DNA from: an uncultured Lachnospiraceae bacterium
Lineage (GTDB): Bacteria; Bacillota; Clostridia; Lachnospirales; Lachnospiraceae
NCBI GenBank assembly: GCA_902800325.1
Contig: CADCDW010000006.1
Location: 1 to 51,368, forward strand
Length of the DNA: 51,368 nt
Direction: 5' to 3'
Part shown: positions 24,233 to 32,476 of the stretch, in pieces
How the letters are laid out: every line of letters begins with the position of its first letter
Position numbering within the stretch: the stretch's first letter is position 1
The notes under the pieces: generated by a model
What the model was told of the DNA's origin: nothing
Seen by the model: only the letters and a program-made list of their open reading frames with translations
Databases searched by the model: none
Made by a program: the position numbers and the translations under genes

Positions 24233-25015
24233 ATGAATGACGATAGAAATTTCGTTTGTCATTATACGACACATCAAGTTCTTGGAAGTATTTTAGAAAA
24301 TGGAGAATTATGGCTATCGAATGTGAAAGCAATGAATGATAAGTCAGAAATGAGTCATTATATTAATTCTCTAATGTTGGAACTAAAAAATACTTTTTGT
24401 GATAGAGATAATGATATTGATGCTTTGTTTTCCAAATACGAAAATCAATTTAAAAATGAGAGTGTATATGCTCTTTCGTTTTCACAATTTAAAGATGATG
24501 CTGCACAGTGGGAAAGATATGCGAATAATGGACAAGGTGTATGCATTGTCTTTGATCGGGAAAAGCTGTCTGATTTAATTCGAGGAAAAGCTTTTCTTCA
24601 GGAAGTTATTTATGGACCAAAACAGGTAAATGACCCAATGTATGTGGAATTATTTACTTATCTTAATGAGGGACATACTTTTGATTCAGATAAAAATATA
24701 GATGATATTTTCAGAGATATTTGGATTTCTTCATCAGTTTATAAGCATGAATCATTTCAACGTGAGGGAGAGATTAGGCTTTGTCAAGTCCCGTTTTCGA
24801 ATAATGAAATTTTTTATAAAATGGAAAATTGGGGCATTAGAGAATATCGTAAATTATCCTTGTTTGATGAAGAAGATGACAAAATACCAGATGGACTTAT
24901 AAATCAGGTTATCGTTGGACCAAGATCGGTTTATGTTGATGGTATATTAGAAAAATACATTAATAATTACATTAAAGGTGTTGATGTTTTGTATTCACAA
25001 TGTCCTTTAAGATGA
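24233..25015 (+). CDS. DUF2971 protein inserted between pglX and pglZ
   Basis: This 260-residue protein has the DUF2971 pattern: an N-terminal VCHYTTHQVLGSILENGELW, then SNVKAMNDKSEMSHY, and ALSFSQFKDDAAQWERYANNGQGVCIVFD in the centre, followed by a C-terminal VIVGPRSV. The family is frequent in defence islands, but its activity is not established to my knowledge. TGGAGGTGATG precedes the ATG. It lies in the same tight operon (16 nt after pglX, 20 nt before the pglZ-like ORF), so it is likely an accessory BREX cargo gene. It is not a standard BREX core gene. Confidence 0.8.
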   Translation: MNDDRNFVCHYTTHQVLGSILENGELWLSNVKAMNDKSEMSHYINSLMLELKNTFCDRDNDIDALFSKYENQFKNESVYALSFSQFKDDAAQWERYANNGQGVCIVFDREKLSDLIRGKAFLQEVIYGPKQVNDPMYVELFTYLNEGHTFDSDKNIDDIFRDIWISSSVYKHESFQREGEIRLCQVPFSNNEIFYKMENWGIREYRKLSLFDEEDDKIPDGLINQVIVGPRSVYVDGILEKYINNYIKGVDVLYSQCPLR

Positions 25016-25035
25016 AATATAGTAGGTGATAATTT

Positions 25036-25284
25036 ATGGATTTACAAGAGATACAAAATAAAATAAATAATCTGTTAAATGGAGAAGGACGTAAGCTTGT
25101 TTTTTGGTATGACGAGGATGCAGAGTACATAGATGAGATTGACAGTATTCAGTTAGATGGCAATAGCAAGCTATGGAAGGTCACTGAGAATAACTGGTTT
25201 GAATCCTATCTTCAGCTAGAAGAAAGAGATACAGAGACTAATTATCTCCTGTATGCTTTTATCCCTTGCCTTGATGATAATTAA
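25036..25284 (+). CDS. orphan 82-residue copy of the PglZ N terminus
   Basis: This ORF starts MDLQEIQNKINNLLNGEGRK and matches the first 82 residues of PglZ (26355) at about 70 positions by eye. The match begins at the ATG and fades near residue 75 (LLYAFIPCLDDN versus LLYAPFPRPDDR), after which it stops. The DNA is more diverged, mostly at third positions, so the duplication is not recent or came from a related locus. It has its own ribosome site (TAGGTGATAATTT). It could be dead sequence left by insertion of the cassette that follows, or a small protein that competes with PglZ for partners. Confidence 0.7.
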   Translation: MDLQEIQNKINNLLNGEGRKLVFWYDEDAEYIDEIDSIQLDGNSKLWKVTENNWFESYLQLEERDTETNYLLYAFIPCLDDN

Positions 25285-25394
25285 GCAAAAACTGTTGTTG
25301 TAGAGTGATTGATTATGGATATACTATAAATTTCTAATTTGAATAGAAGTGTGGATTGTAGCTATTGAAATTGTATGTTTTAGGAGGTTTGCCC

Positions 25395-25613
25395 ATGAGT
25401 GAATTAAAGAAAAAAATCAACTATACAGTGGTCTGTGTAAATGAGTTTGCTAACAAATTTAATATTGCATCTAAAGAAGCATTTAACTATCTGTATGAGC
25501 ATAAAGGGATAGAGTTTATAAAGGAGCACTATGATATTGAACATACTCTTAGTATAGATGATGCTGTTGAAGATTTGACTATGATTTGCAGAAACAATGG
25601 AGGTGGTTACTGA
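25395..25613 (+). CDS. DUF3791 protein, cassette nested in BREX
   Basis: ATG 25395 is preferred to an upstream in-frame start at 25365 because AGGAGG (25382-25387) lies 7 nt before it. The 72-residue product is a clear DUF3791 member: INYTVVCVNEFANKFNIASK, EAFNYLYEHKGIEFI, and LSIDDAVEDLTMICRNNGGG. Its TGA overlaps the ATG of the DUF3990 gene (ATGA arrangement), giving coupled translation, as in the first cassette. It is probably the neutralising partner or adaptor of the toxin. No HTH gene precedes it here, so its control may depend on the BREX operon or on a weak local promoter in the 110-nt gap at 25285-25394. Confidence 0.85.
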   Translation: MSELKKKINYTVVCVNEFANKFNIASKEAFNYLYEHKGIEFIKEHYDIEHTLSIDDAVEDLTMICRNNGGGY

Positions 25614-26116
25614 TGCTATTATATCATGGAAGTAATACAGATATAAAAGAGATAAATCTTGCTATGTGCAGACCTTATAAGGATTTTGGACAGGGATTTT
25701 ACCTCACGGTTATGAAAGAACAAGCTGAGAAAATGGCTAATCGTGTTGCACGTATCTATGGTGGTTTACCTGTCTTGAATGTATATGAGATTGATGACAC
25801 TTTTATGCAGATGGAAGGTTTAAACATTAAGGATTTTGGTACGGAGACATCAGAAGAATGGGCAAGATTTGTTAGAAACAATAGAAGTAAGAAATTTACT
25901 GATTTTTCGAATTCTGAATGTAACTTTGACAATAAATATGACATAGTTATAGGACCGATTGCAGATGATGATATGGCACTTTTGTTCAGACAGTACGAGA
26001 ATGGGGTTATCACATTTGAAAATATGCTCAGTGGCATGATTTATAAGAAAACTACCAATCAGTATTCTTTCCATACACAGAAGGCTATTAGTTTACTTAG
26101 AAAGGTGAGTGATTGA
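25613..26116 (+). CDS. DUF3990 toxin-like protein, nested in BREX
   Basis: ATG 25613 overlaps the DUF3791 stop and follows GGAGGTGG, so it is preferred to an in-frame ATG at 25586. The 167-residue protein begins LLYHGSNTDIKEINL and contains YKDFGQGFYLTV and YDIVIGPIADDDM, the same blocks as its paralogue at 13619, and ends SFHTQKAISLLRK. The YHG-DFG-GFY set suggests an ADP-ribosyltransferase-like fold, which is inference from memory. Location between a DUF2971 gene and pglZ means phage interference with BREX expression could change the toxin to antitoxin balance. Confidence 0.8.
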   Translation: MLLYHGSNTDIKEINLAMCRPYKDFGQGFYLTVMKEQAEKMANRVARIYGGLPVLNVYEIDDTFMQMEGLNIKDFGTETSEEWARFVRNNRSKKFTDFSNSECNFDNKYDIVIGPIADDDMALLFRQYENGVITFENMLSGMIYKKTTNQYSFHTQKAISLLRKVSD

Positions 26117-26119
26117 TTT

Positions 26120-26350
26120 ATGGGTAAAGAGCAGCAAATGATTGAATATATGGTGCAGGATCTTGTTGAAATGCTAACAGAGACCCAGAGTATAGAGTAT
26201 GATGTTGCTATGCGTATTATATATGACTCGCAATTATATGAGAAGCTTATAGATATTGAGACTGGGCTGTATAGAGAAAGCCCGTCATATGTATATGGAT
26301 TACTTCAGGATGAGCTTAATTTTGGACATATAGTTCAGGCAGAGGTGTGA
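26120..26350 (+). CDS. small helical partner of the nested DUF3990 cassette
   Basis: This 76-residue all-helical protein corresponds to the 79-residue protein at 14173 in size, position and pattern: LVEMLTETQSIEYDVAMRII, then YDSQLYEKLIDIETGLY, then YGLLQDEL. It starts 3 nt after the DUF3990 stop and ends 4 nt before the pglZ ATG, so it is tightly fitted into the BREX operon. Its ending (QAEV, with GAGGTG) also supplies the pglZ ribosome site, which argues that the cassette is stably incorporated. Function unknown; possibly the antitoxin or a chaperone for it. Confidence 0.75.
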   Translation: MGKEQQMIEYMVQDLVEMLTETQSIEYDVAMRIIYDSQLYEKLIDIETGLYRESPSYVYGLLQDELNFGHIVQAEV

Positions 26351-26354
26351 TTGT

Positions 26355-28871
26355 ATGGATTTACAAGAAATACAAAGCAAAATCAATAAACTTCTAAACG
26401 GAGAAGGACGTAAGCTTGTTTTCTGGTATGACGAGGATGCGGAGTACATAGATGAAATCGACAGTATCCAGTTTGATGGCAATAGCAAGCTATGGAAGGT
26501 TACTGAAAATAACTGGTTTGAGACTAAACTTCAGATAGAAGAGAATGATACAGAGACAAACTATCTTCTGTATGCTCCTTTTCCACGCCCTGATGATAGA
26601 GTAAACCACTTAGCTGATATGTTCTATTATTCTGAGCATTTTTATTCAGATAAGCTGGTTCAGCTTATGGGAGATATGAATATTCCAAATGAATTCCAGG
26701 ATGAGATTAAGAAGTATAAGAGATTCTGGAGTTCGGGCAATGTAAAGAAGTTTATGGCTTATGGTATTACAGATTATTCGGTAGATAATATTGACTTAGG
26801 AATAATGTGCGTACTTGCAGGCATAAAGGTATTAAGCATCGAGGAACTTGCCAAGGCTGTTCTTCTTGAAGGATTTGAGGACAATTCCATCATCAGTAAG
26901 ATGGAGCATTATAAGATAGATTCAGTATTTTGGAATAAGCTTGAAAAGAGTTATGGATATAAGGATGCGTCTCCAAATATTAAATCATTCTTTGCAAGTG
27001 TTGTTATTACATATCTTGATACGATAGCACTTGGCAATATACCTAAAGTATGGAAACAGTTCCTGTCTGCTAAGGCAAATGACTGTGTTGTTTTTGTCAA
27101 AAACCTTATGAATAACGATGAGACGAAAGTATTCTATGATGAAGCAGCAGAACTTCTTGCCTCTGAAATAAAAGTATCGAAGCTCATAAAGGATATTCCT
27201 CTTGAAAATGTGGTTGCATCAGATGCATTTAAAGACTTTGATGATAACCTGATTGACTGGATTATATCCAAGATAGAGGATGGAATGCTTGATGAAAAGA
27301 TTGCAGGCATGAGTATACCGGATATATGTGAGAGCAGAATGAAGAATTGCTATCACTATGCTGCACAGTATGAAGAGTGGTATCAGATGTTATATCACGG
27401 ATACTCAGTTCTTAAGAATGTAGATTTACTTGAATATAAGCCTACTATAAAGGAAGTAGTTGAAGATTATACAAGCAATACATACCTTATAGATACTCAT
27501 TACCGTAAGTTTTATTACTATCTTGATAGGATTGGAATGACTGAAAATATTGAGACTATAAGAGAACTTGTCGAGAATATATACACAAATAAATACTTAA
27601 ATGATTTCTCCTATAAGTGGAATCAGAGTCTTACGGATGATGCATATAATACATATTCTGGAGATAGAGAAAGTGAATTCTTTGAAACATATGTAAGACC
27701 ATTTATGAAAGAGGATGGTCGTTCCGGAAGAGTAATTGTAATCATATCTGATGGTATGAGATATGAGTGTGCAAGAGAGCTTTATGAGAATCTTGAGCTT
27801 GATCCTAAATGTGATGCAAGTATGAACCATATGCTTTCGGTGCTTCCTTCAGAAACTACGCTCGGAATGGCTTCGCTTCTTCCTAATAAGGAGATAAAAG
27901 TATCAGCAGAACTTGATATACATGTGGATGGTTCTCACTGTGGTAATGACTTAAAAGAAAGACAGAAGATACTTCAAAGTCATGTATCACGTTCGGCTTG
28001 CTATAAGTTCGATGCTGTTATGCAGGCTAAACAGTCTGAGATTAGAGATATGTTCCAAGATAAGGATGTTGTATATATCTATCAAGACCAGATAGATGCA
28101 AGAGGCGAAAAGCAACCAACAGAAAATGAAGTATTTAATGCATGTCAGGAAGCTATAGCTGAGATTCAGAAACTTATAAAGAATCTTACCGGATATGTAT
28201 CCAATACCAGATTTCTTGTTACAGCAGATCATGGATTTATATATAAGAGAGATAAGCTTGTAGAAAGTGACAAGATAAAGACTGATAATAGTGATGTGTC
28301 CTTTGTCAATAAGAGATATCTGCTTTCAACTCAGGAGATGAGAGAAGCTGCTCTCATAAGTCGTAGCCTTGTATATCTTAGTGCGCTGAATAAGTTATAT
28401 GTATCTACGCCGGTAGGGGCTGATATTATTAGTTCAAGAGGTGGCGGACAGAATTATGTACATGGTGGTTCATCACTCCAGGAAATGATTGTGCCGGTTA
28501 TCAAGGTAAAAACAGCAAAAGGATATCAGGCAACAAAGAATGTAAATGTTGAACTATCCGCATTTAACTATAAAATCACAGAAGCAACATTTAAACTTGA
28601 GTTTATGCAGATGGAAGCAGTTACGGATGTAATAAAGCCAAAGTCTTTAGTTGCGTTCTTTACGGATGAGGATGGGCATAAGATTTCATTTGATGTTCCG
28701 ATTATAGCAAAGGAGCGTTCAACAGATGCGAAGGACAGACTTATAGTAGAGAAGTTTACTCTTAAGAGTGGAAACTATGTAAGAGGTAAAGATTACTACC
28801 TTGTACTTGCTGAAATGGATGATGAAGAGAAGGTATATAAGAAGTACAAGTATGAGATAGATATCGTGTAG
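26355..28871 (+). CDS. pglZ: BREX alkaline-phosphatase-fold protein PglZ
   Basis: This 838-residue protein is of the length usual for type 1 (PglZ-A) members. The alkaline-phosphatase superfamily core holds D466 in VIISDGMRYECA, T501/T502 in SETTLGMASLLP, and D625-H626 in TADHGF, which are metal-ligand and nucleophile positions of the fold. An N-terminal region of about 450 residues carries the PglZ helical domain that interacts with other BREX proteins; its first 82 residues are duplicated at 25036. It follows the nested cassette by 4 nt. The C-terminal part (640-838) is a beta-rich domain. It is predicted intact. Confidence 0.94.
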   Translation: MDLQEIQSKINKLLNGEGRKLVFWYDEDAEYIDEIDSIQFDGNSKLWKVTENNWFETKLQIEENDTETNYLLYAPFPRPDDRVNHLADMFYYSEHFYSDKLVQLMGDMNIPNEFQDEIKKYKRFWSSGNVKKFMAYGITDYSVDNIDLGIMCVLAGIKVLSIEELAKAVLLEGFEDNSIISKMEHYKIDSVFWNKLEKSYGYKDASPNIKSFFASVVITYLDTIALGNIPKVWKQFLSAKANDCVVFVKNLMNNDETKVFYDEAAELLASEIKVSKLIKDIPLENVVASDAFKDFDDNLIDWIISKIEDGMLDEKIAGMSIPDICESRMKNCYHYAAQYEEWYQMLYHGYSVLKNVDLLEYKPTIKEVVEDYTSNTYLIDTHYRKFYYYLDRIGMTENIETIRELVENIYTNKYLNDFSYKWNQSLTDDAYNTYSGDRESEFFETYVRPFMKEDGRSGRVIVIISDGMRYECARELYENLELDPKCDASMNHMLSVLPSETTLGMASLLPNKEIKVSAELDIHVDGSHCGNDLKERQKILQSHVSRSACYKFDAVMQAKQSEIRDMFQDKDVVYIYQDQIDARGEKQPTENEVFNACQEAIAEIQKLIKNLTGYVSNTRFLVTADHGFIYKRDKLVESDKIKTDNSDVSFVNKRYLLSTQEMREAALISRSLVYLSALNKLYVSTPVGADIISSRGGGQNYVHGGSSLQEMIVPVIKVKTAKGYQATKNVNVELSAFNYKITEATFKLEFMQMEAVTDVIKPKSLVAFFTDEDGHKISFDVPIIAKERSTDAKDRLIVEKFTLKSGNYVRGKDYYLVLAEMDDEEKVYKKYKYEIDIV

Positions 28872-28899
28872 GCGATATACAGCGGGAGGTGCAAAAGAC

Positions 28900-31800
28900 G
28901 TGACAGATGCATATATTATCAGCAAAATGAATGAATATATGTTTCAGTTATCTGAGAAGATGGGAGACTGGCTGAGTAATACACTGCCAAGGATAACTAA
29001 TAACTGGTGGGATGATCTGGTAATGAATCATTTGAGTGTCCTACAGAGAGAAACAGTAATAGCTAACAATATTCATGACATAAAGGGACTTGACCTTGCT
29101 GCCATACTTAGGATATTAGATCGAAATTGGTTTGTGATAACGGGATATATATTCATTAACAACCGAGAGCGTAGATATATCCGTAAAATGCAGGAGGTTC
29201 GTAATAGCTGGGCACATATTACACCTAATGATATTACAAAGCAGAAGGTTAAGGATGATGTAAATGTAATCATTGAGCTTTTGGGTGCTTTTGGGGCAAA
29301 GTATGACGAAACCAGAAAACTTGATGAGTTTATATATGATGTTGAGGATGAAAAGGACATTCAGCAGGAAAAGCTTGAAACTCCGAGTGCATCAAAGGTT
29401 AAAGATGTAAATACTGTTAATACAGAAATAGGAGCCGGCAGCGTTGTTACTCTTGTGAGTGATGAGAGTAAGATAGGTGCTGTTATTGGTGTGTCCGGAG
29501 ATAAGTTCTCTGTACTTATTGATGGTGCGGTTCGTACCTTCTATCGAGAGCAGATTAAGCTTAAGCAGGAATCAGAGGCGAAGGATTACTTAAGCTTAGA
29601 AAATGTTAAAGCAGCTCTTACCGCATATCAGATATATAATCCGGGTTCTACTAACCTTTATTCGCTTAATTCGGCAAGAATTGATTTTGTACCTTATCAG
29701 TTCAGACCAGCGCTTAAGATGATTAAATCAGACAGTCCAAGACTTCTTGTTGCTGATGATGTAGGCGTCGGTAAAACTATTGAAGCAGGTCTTATCTTAA
29801 AAGAGCTTGAAGCAAGATCAAGTGTCAATTCCGTACTTATCATATGTCCAAGACCACTTGTCGCTGAACGTAAGTGGGAACTTGAAATGAAGAGATTTGA
29901 TGAGGACTTCACACAGTTGGATGGTAGTCAGCTCCTAGAAGCTATATCTGAGACAGATAGAGATGGCGAGTGGCCTGACAGACATAAAAAGACTATTATT
30001 CCTTATTCACTTTTTGGAGAAGATTCCGTAAAAGGAAAACAGTCCACATCAAATAAGAAAAATAAGTCTCTTGGACTGGAAGAACTGGATCCATTTCCAA
30101 GGTTCGATCTTGTTATTGTAGATGAGGCTCATAATATAAGAAATGCTAATACATGGGCTTACAAGGGTGTAGAGCTGTTCTGTAGAAATGCCGATGCAGT
30201 TGTATTCCTTACAGCGACACCTTTGCAGAATAGTAAGAATGACTTATATACATTGCTTAACTTACTCCGACCGGATGTTGTAATAGATAAAGATACATTT
30301 GCTACTATGTCTGAACCAAATGCTTACATAAATAGTCTGCTTCGTATTGTTAGAAATCAGGGCGAAAACTGGCAGGAAGAGGGGAAGCAGGAGATAGCCA
30401 ACATTCTCACGACAGAATGGGGTAGAAATGTTATCCAGCAACATCCGAACTTTGAAACTATCTATAATTTCCTTGAGAAGCAGGAAGTAACAAGAGAGGA
30501 AAAGATAGATATTGTAACAAAGATAGAATCTCTTCATTCATTTAATACGATGATTAACCGTACAAGACGAAGAGATATTGAAGACTTCTGTATCAGAAGG
30601 ACAATTACAGTTACGGCACCGTTTAATGGTGTTCAGAAAGATTTATATGATTCTCTTATAGAATTTGAGTCAAATGCTCTTGCGCAGCTTCATGGTAGCA
30701 GAAGTGTGAGGTTTATGATGTGTACTATCATGCGTCAGGCTGCAAGTTGTATATATGGACTCGCTCCATTCCTTAATGACCTGGTAGAAAGAAGGCTTGG
30801 GCAGATTCAGGAAGATGGAGAATTATATGAGTATGATTATGCCTTAAATAGTGATGAGGAAAACTCTCTCTTTGAACTTGCTGACGAGATAGCCGGGTTA
30901 GTTGAAAAACTTCCTGAGAATGATCCTAAGTTTGATAAGATGCTTGAAGTTATAAGACAGAAGCAGACAGAGGATAACAATAGGGTTATTATCTTTAGCT
31001 CCTTCCGTCACACGCTAAGATATATCAATAAAAAACTTGTTGAGAACGGCATAAGGGTAGGACAGGTAGATGGTTCTGTTTCGGATGAGGATAGATTTAG
31101 GATGAGACAGAGGTTCCTTCTTGAAAGAGACCATAAAGATGCGATTGATGTGCTCCTCTTCAGTGAGGTGGGTTGCGAAGGTTTGGATTATCAGTTCTGC
31201 GATACTATGATTAACTATGACCTTCCTTGGAATCCTATGAGAATCGAGCAGAGAATAGGTCGTATTGACAGACGTGGGCAGAAGAGCGATACCGTTAAGA
31301 TATATAACATGATTACTGATGATACGATAGATTCTGTTATCTATAACAGATGTCTTAGTAAGATTGGCGTATTTGAGGACAGCATCGGTGACTGCTCTGA
31401 GATACTTGGAGATATTACTGATCAGATCATGGAGATTATGTTCAGTTCCGAACTTACGGAAGAAGAACGTCATATGAAGATTGAAAAGATGGCTGATAAT
31501 GAGGTTATGAGAGTTCAAGAAATGAGAAAACTTGAACAGGATGAGAAGACTCTCTTTGGATTTGACCTATCTAATTATATAGCCGATAAGGATGTTCAGG
31601 AAGCTGAAAATGAATGGATTTCACCTGAAAGCATCAATAATATGGTTAATGTCTTTATGGATGATTTCCTTGGAAAAGGTGAGTATCTGAGAGGTAAGCA
31701 GGAGATTAAGACATTGAGGCTCTCGGCTGATAAGAGACAGATGCTTCTTAACAACCTGAAAGAACTTAAGATTGTCAATAACAATATAGCAAGTAAACTC

Positions 31801-32457
31801 TGGAACGCATATCTTAAATCGGATAAGCAGGCTTTATCTGTTACATTTGATAGTGCCACAGCCAAGGATAACAGAGATGTTGCATTCTTCACACAGATGC
31901 ACCCATTTGTTGTTCAGGCAGCACAGTACGAAAGCAGTAAGTTCCCATGTGAGATAGGTATATCTGTGTCAAGTGAAGATATACCTGCAGGAGATTATGA
32001 ATTTCTTATATATGCATGGAGATACGTTGGACTTCGACCGGATATTAAGCTTATGGCTATCAGTGAGAACGAATATGTCCAAAAGAATATATTATCAATC
32101 TTACAGTATGCTTCTGATGTAGGTGTAGATGCTCCTGCATATGAGAGTAAGTGGGATGATATGGACAAGCTTCACTATAAGAGATGGGTGGAGATAAAAG
32201 GAAAATATACAAATGATGTGAAAGAAGAGTGTGATTACCGTATAGAGCAGTTATCACAGTCATTCCACCAGAGAGAGCTTATTATTAGAGGAATGATACA
32301 AAATGCTACGGATGAAAAGATTATCCGTATGAGAACTTCGCAGCTTAATAAGCTCAAGGTTGATTATGAGAATCAGGAAAAAACAATGCAGGAAACTATA
32401 TCAAAGGCTGACATACATACAAATCTACTCGTTAAAGGGATACTTCATGTAGAGTAG
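28900..32457 (+). CDS. HEPN-SNF2 helicase in the position of a BREX helicase
   Basis: This 1185-residue protein starts at GTG 28900 after GGGAGGT. Residues 1-140 look like a Swt1-type HEPN domain and carry RNSWAH (R101 to H106), an Rx4H motif of HEPN RNases. A small beta domain (about 178-220) follows, then an SNF2/HepA-like helicase: Walker A DDVGVGKT at 286-293, DEAH at 408-411, TATP near 447, and a C-terminal helicase half with GCEGLDYQ and PWNPMRIEQRIGRIDRRGQ. It probably translocates on DNA and corresponds to BrxH-type helicases of BREX types 2, 3, 5 and 6, although the core here is type 1-like. No Lon-like BrxL is present anywhere in the window. Confidence 0.85.
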   Translation: MTDAYIISKMNEYMFQLSEKMGDWLSNTLPRITNNWWDDLVMNHLSVLQRETVIANNIHDIKGLDLAAILRILDRNWFVITGYIFINNRERRYIRKMQEVRNSWAHITPNDITKQKVKDDVNVIIELLGAFGAKYDETRKLDEFIYDVEDEKDIQQEKLETPSASKVKDVNTVNTEIGAGSVVTLVSDESKIGAVIGVSGDKFSVLIDGAVRTFYREQIKLKQESEAKDYLSLENVKAALTAYQIYNPGSTNLYSLNSARIDFVPYQFRPALKMIKSDSPRLLVADDVGVGKTIEAGLILKELEARSSVNSVLIICPRPLVAERKWELEMKRFDEDFTQLDGSQLLEAISETDRDGEWPDRHKKTIIPYSLFGEDSVKGKQSTSNKKNKSLGLEELDPFPRFDLVIVDEAHNIRNANTWAYKGVELFCRNADAVVFLTATPLQNSKNDLYTLLNLLRPDVVIDKDTFATMSEPNAYINSLLRIVRNQGENWQEEGKQEIANILTTEWGRNVIQQHPNFETIYNFLEKQEVTREEKIDIVTKIESLHSFNTMINRTRRRDIEDFCIRRTITVTAPFNGVQKDLYDSLIEFESNALAQLHGSRSVRFMMCTIMRQAASCIYGLAPFLNDLVERRLGQIQEDGELYEYDYALNSDEENSLFELADEIAGLVEKLPENDPKFDKMLEVIRQKQTEDNNRVIIFSSFRHTLRYINKKLVENGIRVGQVDGSVSDEDRFRMRQRFLLERDHKDAIDVLLFSEVGCEGLDYQFCDTMINYDLPWNPMRIEQRIGRIDRRGQKSDTVKIYNMITDDTIDSVIYNRCLSKIGVFEDSIGDCSEILGDITDQIMEIMFSSELTEEERHMKIEKMADNEVMRVQEMRKLEQDEKTLFGFDLSNYIADKDVQEAENEWISPESINNMVNVFMDDFLGKGEYLRGKQEIKTLRLSADKRQMLLNNLKELKIVNNNIASKLWNAYLKSDKQALSVTFDSATAKDNRDVAFFTQMHPFVVQAAQYESSKFPCEIGISVSSEDIPAGDYEFLIYAWRYVGLRPDIKLMAISENEYVQKNILSILQYASDVGVDAPAYESKWDDMDKLHYKRWVEIKGKYTNDVKEECDYRIEQLSQSFHQRELIIRGMIQNATDEKIIRMRTSQLNKLKVDYENQEKTMQETISKADIHTNLLVKGILHVE

Positions 32458-32476
32458 ACTGTACAGGAGAAGGATT

